From contig NZ_LZTB01000026.1 in assembly GCF_001665685.1 (NCBI RefSeq), positions 1 to 41,542 of the forward strand: a stretch of DNA of 41,542 nt, given 5' to 3'. A model generated the notes under the pieces. It had not been told where the DNA came from, did no database searches, and was given only the letters and a program-made list of their open reading frames with translations. Made by a program: the position numbers and the translations under genes. This stretch comes from Mycobacterium sp. 852013-50091_SCH5140682 (GTDB lineage: Bacteria; Actinomycetota; Actinomycetes; Mycobacteriales; Mycobacteriaceae). Position 1 is the stretch's first letter. The number at the start of each line of letters is the position of its first letter. Below, one piece after another: positions 15,983 through 24,018 of the stretch.

Positions 15983-16795
15983 ATGGTCGTCGCGGTATCC
16001 AATACTGGTGCTGTGAGCCTCGCCCTCATTGCCATCGTCCTACTGGGCCTTGTCGCGGCAGCCGAAGCCGTTGCACTGATCGTGCTGTCGCGGCGGCTGC
16101 AGGCCAGCCGTGAGGAAGCCGAGGCGCTGCGGCGGCGCACCGACACGCGAGCCATGCTGCTGTCCGGCAGCCGCGAGGCCGTCAAGACCGTCTGGCAGAC
16201 CGCGAACATCCTGCGCAAAGAGGGGTTCGGCGCCGCGGTGCGCTCTTCCATCGAGGATTTGGCCGACTGGGCCGAGGTCGAACGGCCCGACCTGGCCCGG
16301 TTGGCACTCAACGGCAAGGTGACCATCCTGTTCTCCGACATCGAAGGGTCCACCGCGCTCAACGAGCAAATGGGCGACCGGGCCTGGGTCAAACTGCTGG
16401 GCCGGCACGACCGACTGGTCCAGAAGTGCGTCAAGAACCACTCCGGTCATGTGGTCAAGAACCAGGGAGACGGGTACATGATCGCGTTCGCCCAACCGGT
16501 CGAGGCCGTGCGCTGTGGCGTCGACCTGCAGCGCGCGATGCGGCGCGAGCCCGACGGCATTCGCGTCCGCATCGGCATCCACAGCGGCCGGTCGGTGCGA
16601 CGCGGCGATGATCTGTTCGGCCGCAACGTGGCGATGGCCGCACGGGTGGCCGCGCAGGCGCAGGGCGGCGAAACGCTCGTCAGCGAAGCGGTCCGCGATG
16701 CCATTGGCGATCAGGACGATATCGCGCTCGACGACGGCCGCGACGTGGAGTTGAAAGGCTTCGCCGGACAACACCGGCTGTACGCGATTCGGTGA
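15983..16795 (+). CDS. Membrane-anchored class III nucleotide cyclase-like protein
   Basis: A 270-residue protein with one N-terminal transmembrane helix (about residues 12-36), a basic linker and a class III cyclase domain from about residue 112. The first metal-binding motif is [11 protein letters not shown] with D119, and VVKNQGDG supplies K159 and the second metal Asp D163. In the motif that usually reads V-N-x-A-A-R, this protein has V-A-M-A-A-R (residues 216-221), so the usual transition-state Asn is Ala217, although Asn215 lies two positions earlier. Activity is therefore uncertain. If active it would make cAMP in the cytoplasm. GTG at 16013 is a possible shorter start. It follows a hairpin and is convergent with a small membrane protein gene. 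Confidence 0.8.
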   Translation: MVVAVSNTGAVSLALIAIVLLGLVAAAEAVALIVLSRRLQASREEAEALRRRTDTRAMLLSGSREAVKTVWQTANILRKEGFGAAVRSSIEDLADWAEVERPDLARLALNGKVTILFSDIEGSTALNEQMGDRAWVKLLGRHDRLVQKCVKNHSGHVVKNQGDGYMIAFAQPVEAVRCGVDLQRAMRREPDGIRVRIGIHSGRSVRRGDDLFGRNVAMAARVAAQAQGGETLVSEAVRDAIGDQDDIALDDGRDVELKGFAGQHRLYAIR

Positions 16796-16850
16796 ACCTC
16801 AGCCTGCGACGTCAGGAGTTACGTCCAGGCCGAAGGCAACTCGCCGCGAA

Positions 16851-17018
16851 TCAGCTCGCAGGCTTGGCGTCGACGTCGGCCAGCCGCTGATGCAGCCGGG
16901 CCCTAATGTCGTCGGGCGTGTACGCGTTGCGCTTGCGTTGGTCGCGGGCGACCAGTACGCCACCGGCCACCACTCCAGCGACACCGGCCAAGCCAATCCA
17001 CTTCCAAAGACTTTTCAT
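16851..17018 (-). CDS. Small single-pass membrane protein
   Basis: A 55-residue protein: MKSLWKWIGL, then one hydrophobic helix (AGVAGVVAGGVLVA), then a basic tail (RDQRKRNAYTPDDIRARLHQRLADVDA). The short Lys/Trp start and positively charged flank suggest one membrane-spanning helix with the C-terminus in the cytoplasm. It is divergent from the NlpC/P60-like gene with 26 bases between starts. I do not recognise a family; similar small membrane proteins are common and uncharacterised in mycobacteria. Confidence 0.62.
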   Translation of the reverse strand: MKSLWKWIGLAGVAGVVAGGVLVARDQRKRNAYTPDDIRARLHQRLADVDAKPAS

Positions 17019-17044
17019 GACGCGATTCTGCATAAGCTGCCCGG

Positions 17045-17740
17045 GTGAACGCACACACGGTCTCCCTCAGCCGGGCCTTGCAAGAGACGCGGACCGGCGA
17101 CATCTGGCTGTTCCGAGGCGGCTCCGGGCCGGACCGCGCCATCCAGACGCTGACCAACGCCCCGGTGAATCACGTCGGGATGACGGTGGCCATCGACGAT
17201 CTGCCGCCGCTGATCTGGCACGCCGAGCTGGGCCAGAAGCTGGTGGACCTCTGGACGGGCACCCATCACCGCGGGGTGCAGCTCAACGACGCCCGCGAGG
17301 TGGTCGAGCAGTGGATGAACCACTACAGCCAGCGCTGCTGGCTGCGTCAGCTCACGCCGTTCGCCACCCGCGAGCAGGAAGACCGACTGCTGAAGGTGGT
17401 GGCCCGGATGAACGGCACGGCGTTTCCGACCACCGCACGGCTGACAGGCCGGTGGATGCGTGGGCGACTGCCGATCGTGAGCGACTTCACCCGGGGAATG
17501 CCGTTCGTGCACAAGAAGATTCGCGAAACAGCTCAGCGGGACAAATCCCGTAGACGCGAAGCGGGTCTGGAGACCGCGTACTGCGCGGAGACCGTCGCCA
17601 TCACCTACGAGGAAATGGGCCTGATCAACACCGAGAAGCGGGAGAACTATTTCGACCCCGGCTCGTTCTGGAGCGGTGACCGGTTGCCGCTCACGCGCGG
17701 TTACCAACTCGGGAATGAGATCTCCGTCACTCTCGACTGA
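17045..17740 (+). CDS. Permuted papain-like (YiiX/NlpC-P60 type) hydrolase
   Basis: A 231-residue protein that looks like a circularly permuted NlpC/P60 papain-fold enzyme of the YiiX type. The opening GDIWLFRGG is followed by NHVGMTVAIDD at about residues 42-52, where His would be catalytic, and LETAYCAETVAITYEEMG at about 175-192, where Cys would be the nucleophile. His before Cys is the permuted order. Relatives hydrolyse or transfer lipid or peptide amide and ester bonds. There is no signal peptide, so it acts in the cytoplasm or is peripheral. GTG start. A perfect hairpin lies four bases after the stop. Confidence 0.72.
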   Translation: MNAHTVSLSRALQETRTGDIWLFRGGSGPDRAIQTLTNAPVNHVGMTVAIDDLPPLIWHAELGQKLVDLWTGTHHRGVQLNDAREVVEQWMNHYSQRCWLRQLTPFATREQEDRLLKVVARMNGTAFPTTARLTGRWMRGRLPIVSDFTRGMPFVHKKIRETAQRDKSRRREAGLETAYCAETVAITYEEMGLINTEKRENYFDPGSFWSGDRLPLTRGYQLGNEISVTLD

Positions 17741-17744
17741 CCCT

Positions 17745-17770
17745 CGCTATACCTGCTGGCAGGTATAGCG
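17745..17770. terminator. Perfect 11-bp hairpin after NlpC/P60-like gene
   Basis: CGCTATACCTG and CAGGTATAGCG form a perfect 11-bp stem with a CTGG loop, starting four bases after the stop codon. It is a good terminator candidate, without a U-tract. Because the arms are relatively AT-rich and it precedes a sigma factor gene, an operator role is also possible. A second perfect palindrome, GAGGAATTCCTC, lies at 17787-17798. Confidence 0.55.
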
Positions 17771-17845
17771 GATTGGGGCCAGCACCGAGGAATTCCTCCG
17801 TGCCCGCGGGAAGGCTGGTTTCAGCTACCCAACCGGAGGTGTCGG

Positions 17846-18370
17846 ATGCTGACTGTCGAGCGCCCGAGCGATCAGATGATGCAGCTCTACCATCACCACG
17901 CCGCTCCGTTGCGCCGCTATGCCTTCCGGCTCACCAACAATCACACCAGGGCCGAGGACGTCGTACAGGAGACCTTGCTGAGGGCGTGGCGGCACATGTT
18001 GTCCACCGACGGCGAGCCACCCGTAGGAGCCTGGCTTTTCACTGTCGCCCGTAACATCGTCATCGACGGCAGCCGTCTGGCCCGATTTCGCTGTGAGATC
18101 AGTTCTCCCGAGGTGCCCGAGCTGCCCGATCAACTGGGAGGCGATGAGGTGAACGCCGCCTTGGACCGTATGTTGCTTGCCGAGGCGCTGACGCAACTGC
18201 CCGAAACCCACCGCGCCGTGCTCAGCCGATCCTTCTATCTCGGCTGGACCACCCGCCAGATCGCCGATGACCTCGGCATCGCCGAAGGCACCGTGAAATC
18301 GAGGCTGCACTACGCGCTGCGGCGGCTGCGGCTCATCCTGCTCGAAATGGGGTGCGGCACCAACACCTGA
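17846..18370 (+). CDS. ECF RNA polymerase sigma factor, SigL-like
   Basis: A 174-residue extracytoplasmic-function sigma factor. Region 2 spans about residues 15-75 (YHHHAAPLRRYAFRLT, then AEDVVQETLLRAWRH and GAWLFTVARNIVIDGSR). Region 4 spans about 110-170 (VLSRSFYLGWTTRQIADDLGIAEGTVKSRLHYALRRLRL). Spacing and wording are very close to mycobacterial SigL as I recall it. SigL normally has an anti-sigma gene (rslA) directly downstream; here the next gene encodes a DUF4232 lipoprotein, so this is a SigL paralogue or has lost its partner. A GGAGG ribosome-binding site precedes the ATG. Confidence 0.86.
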   Translation: MLTVERPSDQMMQLYHHHAAPLRRYAFRLTNNHTRAEDVVQETLLRAWRHMLSTDGEPPVGAWLFTVARNIVIDGSRLARFRCEISSPEVPELPDQLGGDEVNAALDRMLLAEALTQLPETHRAVLSRSFYLGWTTRQIADDLGIAEGTVKSRLHYALRRLRLILLEMGCGTNT

Positions 18371-18446
18371 ACCCGCTCCCGACAGCCGTGCAAGGTACAT
18401 ACTCATCCGGACCTGACGGATACGTTCGCGTGGCCTGGAGTGGGAC

Positions 18447-19028
18447 ATGAATCGGATACTGCCCTTGCTGACGCTCGTTCTGATCGCCGGGTGTTCGGCT
18501 TCGCCCGAAAACGCCGCGACGCCAACCTCATCGACGTCGCCGCCCTCATCGCCCGCGTCGGAATCCGTGGCGAGTTCGACCGCGCCGGGTTCATCGACAC
18601 CGGCTCCACCGTCGCCATCGGCGACCGACGTGCCCGCAGTGCTCGGCCTGTGCACCGACGCCGATCTCGCGATCTCCAACGGCGACGTCGCATCGGCCGA
18701 CACCCTGCGCCGGCTGACTGTGTCTTTCAGGAACACCTCGACGCACCCCTGCACGCTCGTCGGCTACCCGGGAGTCGATCTGGTGACCGCGGCCGGCGGC
18801 GTCCTCGTTCACGTCGACCGGCGTCCCGCAGCAGCGGCACACCGACTGACGTTGAACCCCGGGGACACCGCGAATGCGGACATTCAGGCGTCCGCGATCG
18901 ACACGGCATCCGGCAAGGCGTGCCCGCGCATCGGAACCGTGGTCGTCACCGCGCCGGGCGTTGATGTCGCCCACACCATCAACGCCGCACTGCCCATCTG
19001 CAGCGCGACGGTCAGTTCAGTCGACTGA
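18447..19028 (+). CDS. DUF4232 lipoprotein
   Basis: A 193-residue secreted lipoprotein. The signal peptide MNRILPLLTLVLIAGC carries the lipobox L-I-A-G-C with the lipidated Cys at residue 16. A Ser/Thr/Pro-rich linker follows to about residue 65, then a DUF4232 beta-sandwich domain with C-T-D-A-D-L, VSFRNTSTHPCTLVGYPGVDLV and a C-terminal ALPICSATV strand. The paired cysteines are probably disulfide-bonded outside the membrane. Function is unknown. It lies 76 bases behind the sigma factor gene on the same strand and could belong to its regulon. Confidence 0.85.
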   Translation: MNRILPLLTLVLIAGCSASPENAATPTSSTSPPSSPASESVASSTAPGSSTPAPPSPSATDVPAVLGLCTDADLAISNGDVASADTLRRLTVSFRNTSTHPCTLVGYPGVDLVTAAGGVLVHVDRRPAAAAHRLTLNPGDTANADIQASAIDTASGKACPRIGTVVVTAPGVDVAHTINAALPICSATVSSVD

Positions 19029-19034
19029 GCCTCC

Positions 19035-19781
19035 TCACACCGTCCCGCGTGCGGCCCAGGCGGTGGCCGTCACGGTGAACGGCCCATCACCCAGACGTTC
19101 ACGGGCGGCGGTGGCGAGCCGTGTTCGCCCGTCCTCGTCGAGTCGTTGGACGTAGTCACCGGCCGGCCCGACGCCGTAGGTGTACGGCTCCCACCACTCG
19201 TCAAAACTGGGGTGCACGACGTCGACCGAAATCGCGCCCTCCGTTACGTCGCGCAACCCTGCGGCGTCGAACAGTTCGGTCAGGTGCCCTCTGTGTGCTC
19301 CGGACAGTAGCGCTTCATCCTGAGCCCCGGGGTCGATCGTGTGCACGACGTCCCAGAAGGGCGCCAACGCTCCCGTCGGCCCGTCCCACACGCACGCCGC
19401 GATCACGCCCCCGCGCCGGGTCACCCGCGCCATCTGTCTGATCCCGCCCACCGGATCAGTCATGAAATGCACCACCAACTGCGCGAGCGCCGAGTCGAAA
19501 GTTCCACTGTCGTAAGGCAATTCCTCGGCCGTACCGAGACGCACGGCGACGTTCGGGAAGCGGGTACGTATCGCGTCGACGAACGGCGGTGACGGATCGA
19601 TGGCCTGGACCTGGGCGCCGACCGACAACAGACGCGCAGTCAATGCTCCCGGGCCGCAGCCGACGTCGAGCACGTTGTCGCCCATTTCGACCCCGGCATA
19701 GGACACGAACACCTCCGCCAGGGGCCCGGCATACCGACCCATGTACCGCCCGTAGGCCTCCGGCGAGACGTCAAAACCCAC
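19035..19781 (-). CDS. Class I SAM-dependent methyltransferase
   Basis: A 248-residue Rossmann-fold methyltransferase. VLDVGCGPGALTARLL near residues 38-53 is the SAM-binding motif I, QAIDPSPPFVD holds the acidic residue of motif II, and GTAEELPYDSGTFDSALAQLVVHFM is the motif IV region, as in the UbiE/COQ5-like family. The substrate is not predictable. It starts with GTG and is convergent with the lipoprotein gene, 6 bases between stops. Confidence 0.83.
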   Translation of the reverse strand: MGFDVSPEAYGRYMGRYAGPLAEVFVSYAGVEMGDNVLDVGCGPGALTARLLSVGAQVQAIDPSPPFVDAIRTRFPNVAVRLGTAEELPYDSGTFDSALAQLVVHFMTDPVGGIRQMARVTRRGGVIAACVWDGPTGALAPFWDVVHTIDPGAQDEALLSGAHRGHLTELFDAAGLRDVTEGAISVDVVHPSFDEWWEPYTYGVGPAGDYVQRLDEDGRTRLATAARERLGDGPFTVTATAWAARGTV

Positions 19782-19924
19782 CGGAAAATGCTACGTCGCC
19801 GATGCCGCCGTGACGGGGCCATTCGCCGTCGCCGTCAGCGCAGATCGAGCCGATCAGCCCTTCGGTCTCGGCGGTCTGACGTAGAAGCTCAACGGAGATG
19901 CCAGTCAGCGGGAGACTTAGCGTC

Positions 19925-20305
19925 ATGAACGATAGCGACATACGGGGCGCGCTCGAAGCCCATTGGTCAGCCTCGGACGTCAACGACTTCGATACCGAAC
20001 ATCGCATCTACCGAGCTGACGCGGTCCTCGAGTATCCACAGTCGGGTGAGCGGATCCGCGGTCGCGACAACATACGACGCTCGCGACAAGCTCAGCCAAA
20101 TGAGAAGCGGTTCACCATCCGACGGATCCTCGGTGGCGGCGATCTGTGGGTCAGCGAGCTTGTGCTGACCTACGACGGGCAACCGTTCTACGTGGTAAGC
20201 ATCATGGAATTCGAGGATGGCGAAGTCGCCCGCGAGACACAGTATTTCAGTGATCCGTTCGAACCCGGGGCCTCGCGGGCCCAGTGGGTGGAACGGATGG
20301 AATGA
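19925..20305 (+). CDS. NTF2-like / SnoaL-fold protein
   Basis: A 126-residue protein with the cone-shaped NTF2/SnoaL fold pattern: an opening helix (IRGALEAHWSASDVNDFD), then YRADAVLEYPQSGERIRGRDNIR and strands ending VSIMEFEDGEVARETQYFSDPFEP. Members bind hydrophobic ligands or act as isomerases and dehydratases; no specific catalytic set can be assigned. I chose the ATG at 19925 rather than the in-frame one 27 bases upstream because it begins the family-typical first helix. It stands alone on the plus strand. Confidence 0.75.
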   Translation: MNDSDIRGALEAHWSASDVNDFDTEHRIYRADAVLEYPQSGERIRGRDNIRRSRQAQPNEKRFTIRRILGGGDLWVSELVLTYDGQPFYVVSIMEFEDGEVARETQYFSDPFEPGASRAQWVERME

Positions 20306-20391
20306 CACTGCCGTGGTGCGGCGGGTGAAGGGGCATCAATGCGTGTCTCGCCCGTGACCCTCCTGCGACCACGAACCGTCAGGCTCACGTC

Positions 20392-20646
20392 ATGGTGGCC
20401 CTCGAACTGATCTGCGTCGCAGTCGCAGCGATGTGGCTCGGCTATCGACTGGGCCGTCACACCGCCAAGCCCGTACCGACCTGGTTGCGACGCGTGCGCC
20501 GGTCGCCGCTGGGGCAGCAGGCAGGTGCGCTGATCGTCCTGGTGGCGGCCACTCAGGTCCAGCGGTCGATGCGTCGCAAACTCCGGGGCCGTTCGTCACT
20601 TGGGCTGCCTGCTAAACCCCGAACTTTGCGCGTGCCGCATCGGTGA
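20392..20646 (+). CDS. Small membrane protein, hypothetical
   Basis: An 84-residue frame with an N-terminal transmembrane helix (LICVAVAAMWLGYRLG), a basic stretch and a second weaker hydrophobic segment (GALIVLVAATQV), ending in Arg/Lys-rich sequence. Codon third positions are GC-biased as expected for a real gene. Its last 35 bases overlap the convergent VOC gene, which weakens the case for the annotated C-terminus. No family recognised. Confidence 0.5.
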   Translation: MVALELICVAVAAMWLGYRLGRHTAKPVPTWLRRVRRSPLGQQAGALIVLVAATQVQRSMRRKLRGRSSLGLPAKPRTLRVPHR

Positions 20647-21010
20647 CCGGCGTGAACAGATTGACGAGGTTGCCGTCCGGGTCTCGGAACAGCAGCGCAC
20701 GGTTGCCCCACGGCATCGTCGTCGGCTCAGTCACCACCTCGGGAACCTGATCGCCAAGCCGCTCGTACTCGGCGTCCACGTCGTCGACGATGAACTCGAT
20801 GATTGCCGTGTGGTTGGCCGCCGGCTCGGCCGACCCCGCTCCGAACAACGGAACGGTCTTGTCGCTCCCGATCGCCAAAGTGCCTACGGCCGTGGGGATT
20901 TCCGCGAAAAGCTCATTAGCCCAGACCGCAGCGGACCCCGTCACCAACTCGTAGAAGGTGACCAGCCGATTCACATCGGCGGTGATGATCCGGGTCGAAA
21001 CAAATTTCAT
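20612..21010 (-). CDS. VOC family protein
   Basis: A 132-residue glyoxalase/bleomycin-resistance fold protein: STRIITADVNRLVTFYELVTG opens the first beta-alpha-beta unit and LLFRDPDGNLVNLFTPV closes the second, the most conserved VOC ending. Metal-ligand positions are not obvious, so it may be a binding protein or an enzyme of unknown substrate. ATG at 21010 is preferred over the in-frame ATG at 21040, since it begins immediately before the first conserved strand. Confidence 0.83.
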   Translation of the reverse strand: MKFVSTRIITADVNRLVTFYELVTGSAAVWANELFAEIPTAVGTLAIGSDKTVPLFGAGSAEPAANHTAIIEFIVDDVDAEYERLGDQVPEVVTEPTTMPWGNRALLFRDPDGNLVNLFTPVTDAARAKFGV

Positions 21011-21067
21011 GCCGCGCACGCTAGACCCGACCACTGACAAGGTGAGCGGGCCGTAGCATCGAACGCC

Positions 21068-21625
21068 GTGACTGCCCGGAAATCGAAGCCGGTGCTCGTC
21101 GTCCTTTCGGGACTCCCCGGGGTCGGCAAGACGACTGTCGCCCGGCGCGTGAGTTCAGCGGTCCGCGCGGTGCATGTACGGCTCGACACGATCGAGGCTG
21201 CGCTCACCGCCTCCGGGGTGGTCGACAGGGCCGGCGGGTGGGAGGCCGTTCCCGACGCCGGTTATCGGGTCGCCTACGCCGTCACAGCAGATCTCTTGAC
21301 CGCTGGCCATGACGTCGTGGCCGACAACGTGAATCCGCTCGCCGTCACGCGGCAGGCCTGGGCCGACACGGCGCGAGCGGCTGAGGCACTGCTCATCGAG
21401 GTCGAGGTGATCTGCAGTGACCGAGAGCTGCACAGGCGGCGTGTCGAGTCACGGTCCTCAGACATTGCCGGATTGACCGTGCCCACGTGGCAACAAGTCG
21501 AAGACCGGGCCTATGAACCCTGGAACCGCCAGGTTCTTCGGGTCGACACCGCAGCCGGAATCGAGCAGGCCACCGACGCTGTCGTCGCCGCGTTCATGCG
21601 CGGGCAGGCGACAATTGCGGGATGA
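21068..21625 (+). CDS. P-loop kinase-like ATPase
   Basis: A 185-residue P-loop NTPase of the zeta-toxin / small-molecule kinase type. The Walker A motif GLPGVGKTT lies at about residues 15-23, HVRLDTIEAAL follows with the acidic lid residue, and VVADNVNPLAVTRQAW plus SDRELHRRRVESR correspond to the Asp-Asn region and the Arg-rich lid. This family phosphorylates small molecules such as chloramphenicol or shikimate; the substrate here is unknown. GTG start. The next gene overlaps its stop by four bases (ATGA), so the two are co-translated. Confidence 0.8.
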   Translation: MTARKSKPVLVVLSGLPGVGKTTVARRVSSAVRAVHVRLDTIEAALTASGVVDRAGGWEAVPDAGYRVAYAVTADLLTAGHDVVADNVNPLAVTRQAWADTARAAEALLIEVEVICSDRELHRRRVESRSSDIAGLTVPTWQQVEDRAYEPWNRQVLRVDTAAGIEQATDAVVAAFMRGQATIAG

Positions 21626-21993
21626 GCGCTGCCGACCTCGGACCGGAACACCGACTCGCCACGTACGGCACGCTCTCCCCCGGACGCTCGAACGCCCATG
21701 TGCTCGAGGAACTCGCCGGCACCTGGGTGCAGGGGTCGATCAGAGGTCACTTTCACGAACGCGGCTGGCACATCTATCCGGGCATCGTTTTGGACGACTC
21801 AGGTCCGGAGGTAGCAGTACACGTCTTCGTCTCCCGTGATCTATCGGCACATTGGCGGCGCCTCGACGAGTTCGAGGGACCGGGCTATCGCCGCGTCCCG
21901 GTTTCCGTCAGCAGCGATACCGGCGAAGTGGCCGCCTACGTGTACGCGTTGGTCGATGATCCGGCGCGGGGATCAGAGGCCCAAAGCCATTGA
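21622..21993 (+). CDS. Gamma-glutamylcyclotransferase-like (AIG2) protein
   Basis: A 123-residue GGCT/BtrG-fold protein. ATYGTLSPG near residues 13-21 is the substrate-binding Y-G-T-L motif, and DEFEGPGYRR near residues 77-86 contains the probable catalytic Glu. Such proteins cyclise gamma-glutamyl amines to release 5-oxoproline. It overlaps the upstream P-loop kinase gene by four bases. The last 13 bases of the gene, including the stop codon, lie inside the first 72-bp direct repeat, so the natural C-terminus may have been altered when the repeat arrived. Confidence 0.82.
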   Translation: MSAADLGPEHRLATYGTLSPGRSNAHVLEELAGTWVQGSIRGHFHERGWHIYPGIVLDDSGPEVAVHVFVSRDLSAHWRRLDEFEGPGYRRVPVSVSSDTGEVAAYVYALVDDPARGSEAQSH

Positions 21994-22052
21994 CTCTGCG
22001 ATCGCGGCGCAGAAGTTCGAGAGCTCCTCGCCGTAGCCGCAGAGTCAACGAC
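21981..22052. repeat. 72-bp direct repeat, left copy
   Basis: This 72-base unit starts CCAAAGCCATTGACTCTGCG and ends GCAGAGTCAACGAC. An equally long copy at 24019-24090, in the same orientation, differs by six substitutions and no gaps. Each copy has inverted ends (TTGACTCTGC ... GCAGAGTCAA), so it can fold into a cruciform or hairpin. The two copies bracket the serine-hydrolase gene. The left copy overlaps the end of the cyclotransferase-like gene and ends six bases before the hydrolase stop codon. Confidence 0.85.
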
Positions 22053-22058
22053 GAACGC

Positions 22059-23708
22059 TCACATCGTCGCCGCTTTGAAGGCCTCAAACAGTACCGTGTC
22101 GGCGCCGATCAAGACCTGGACCGCGTAGTTGCTACCACTGAGGACGAACTGGTGCGCGCCGCCGGCAGCACATGATCCAGCGCTGGCCGCACCGCCCGAG
22201 TAGGCCAACACACCGCAGTTCTTGCACCACCGCCAGTTGGCCTGATGTTCGGTATCGCTCTGACCACTCTGGCTCAGCACGAACGTGTTGCCCGTAGGCG
22301 TATGACGGCCGCCGGCCTTGCAATTACTTGGGTCGGTCGACCCGGGCTCGTAACACAGCGCCGCGCATTTCGAGCACTGACGCCAACCACTTTGGCCACC
22401 AGGCTGTTGGGCGGTACTGAGGATGTATTGACCGCCCGTTGTGTGCGCTTTTCCATTGGCAGGGCACAGGTTTCCGCCGGATTGCGAGGTGAAGAGCGTG
22501 TTGCATTTCTGGCAGTAGAACCAGGCGTTGTTTGCGCCCGGCCCTCCCGAGATATCCGAATTGACGCACAACGCGGCGTAGAACGGTCCGTTGTCCGGGT
22601 TCGACGTGGGCTGCATCGAGCCGAAGAACGCCACCGACGCCGACAGCGAACCCCCGCCCGAGCTGACAAACCAGCCAAGGCCACCGTTCTTCTCGACCCA
22701 CCGATATTGGTTGCCGTTCACATTCACGCTGAGTTGATCGATGCCCATGCCCAAACCCTGGTATCCACTGGGCACGCCGATGCCTTGCATGTGCTCCCAC
22801 TGCTCAAGGGTGAGGAGGCGCTGATCGATCTTGTTGATGCTGTCCAAGACCGGAGCAAACCAATCGATCGACACCCAGGCGGTTCCTGCCCCGGCACACA
22901 GCGGCTGCCCCTCACCGGGCGCGGTCTGTCCGGGGTACTTCCACTGACTCCAGTCGTAGCCCGAGGTATTGCCCGGGTAGGTGTACATGAACGCGTGATT
23001 GTTGCCTGCGGGGGTGCCTTGCGAGGGCCCGGTGATATTGAGCTGTCCCCAGATGTTGTCGTTCAAGATTGCCTGATACTGGAGGGCGTACTGGGTAGCA
23101 CGTTGCTGCTCGTACTGTCCCGGATCATCGGTAGGAACCAGGCCGACGATGTTCGGCAGCAGCAATCGGAAAAGACCGAAGCCGAAGTTGCTGTACGCGG
23201 CGGAGCCTCGGGGTCCCAGTGGCGTCGAGCCTGCCGGCGGGTTCGGGGACAAATACTTCTTGAGACTGAAGTAGTCCTGCCCCGGCTCCCCTTGGGCACC
23301 TTCGGCCGGGAGGCCGCTGGTATGCGTGAGCAGGTCACGGAAGGTGATCTGCTGGATGTCGTTGCGCAGGGTCCAGTACGGGGGCAAGGCCTTGTACATC
23401 GGAGTATCGAGATCCGCGTTGAGGACGTTCCAGCCCTGGACACCGCCCGCGTCGGGACGATCCAGTAGTTGCACGGCTGCGATGGCCGTGATGAATTTCG
23501 AGACGCTGCCGACGCCGGTGGGCGTAGACGTCAGGAACGGGAGTGCCGGAGCATTGGCGGCCGTTCGCGCTGAGCCCGCACTGTGTTTCACGGCGGGAAC
23601 GGCGGCGCCTCCGACGACGAACGAATAGCCAACTACTGAGTTGTTGAGTCGCGCCTCAATAGCGCTGGCAAACTTGCCGACGTTAACCACGGGAGTGCCC
23701 ATATTCAT
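22059..23708 (-). CDS. Serine beta-lactamase family protein with triple Cys/His repeat tail
   Basis: A 549-residue two-part protein. Residues 1-385 form a serine beta-lactamase / DD-peptidase-like domain: S68-V-S-K71 is the SxxK motif, Y172-S-N174 the YxN motif, and LLTHTSGLP (126-134) is typical of class C-like esterases and peptidases. Residues about 393-525 contain three copies of a W-x2-C-x2-C-x(12-14)-C-x(5-6)-H unit (Cys399/402/415 with His422, Cys445/448/463 with His469, Cys495/498/513 with His519), suggesting one metal site each. There is no signal peptide or membrane helix, unusual for this enzyme class. A GGAGG ribosome-binding site precedes the ATG. Sampled lines of the gene are 53-72 percent GC, lower than neighbours, and 72-bp direct repeats flank it: signs of acquisition. 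Confidence 0.82.
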   Translation of the reverse strand: MNMGTPVVNVGKFASAIEARLNNSVVGYSFVVGGAAVPAVKHSAGSARTAANAPALPFLTSTPTGVGSVSKFITAIAAVQLLDRPDAGGVQGWNVLNADLDTPMYKALPPYWTLRNDIQQITFRDLLTHTSGLPAEGAQGEPGQDYFSLKKYLSPNPPAGSTPLGPRGSAAYSNFGFGLFRLLLPNIVGLVPTDDPGQYEQQRATQYALQYQAILNDNIWGQLNITGPSQGTPAGNNHAFMYTYPGNTSGYDWSQWKYPGQTAPGEGQPLCAGAGTAWVSIDWFAPVLDSINKIDQRLLTLEQWEHMQGIGVPSGYQGLGMGIDQLSVNVNGNQYRWVEKNGGLGWFVSSGGGSLSASVAFFGSMQPTSNPDNGPFYAALCVNSDISGGPGANNAWFYCQKCNTLFTSQSGGNLCPANGKAHTTGGQYILSTAQQPGGQSGWRQCSKCAALCYEPGSTDPSNCKAGGRHTPTGNTFVLSQSGQSDTEHQANWRWCKNCGVLAYSGGAASAGSCAAGGAHQFVLSGSNYAVQVLIGADTVLFEAFKAATM

Positions 23709-24018
23709 TCGCCTCCAAGCGATTGACTAGGGAGATGAGGGCCTGACGAGGTTTCATCCTCCTCTTCGTCGGACGGCAGAGAATATCCTTTCAGCTAACT
23801 GACAGGATGAACGGCCGGTGTCGTGCTGGCGACGAAAGCGGGTAGCTGCGCCATCGCAAATCCGCTACTCAACGACACTCACGCCGAGGCGCTCAGCCGG
23901 ACGGTCGCCATGAACGTCAACGAATTGCGAGCCCACTGGGCGCTAGAACGCGTCAGCCGGCATCTTGCGCCGCCGCCAACCGGCGACCTCACTGCTGAGC
24001 AGTCGACTAGCACATCGT
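23709..24018. other. Non-coding stretch upstream of the serine hydrolase gene
   Basis: About 310 bases between the hydrolase start and the right direct repeat. It should hold the hydrolase promoter (an AT-richer patch lies around 23770-23810). I see no convincing gene. A plus-strand frame starting with GTG at 23823 runs through and into the repeat but lacks a ribosome-binding site and looks unlike known proteins. Confidence 0.5.

Noticed and set aside
22245..23468. 407-codon plus-strand frame opposite the serine hydrolase
   Set aside because: Arg-rich shadow without a ribosome-binding site; the minus strand carries SxxK, YxN and the regular Cys/His repeats.
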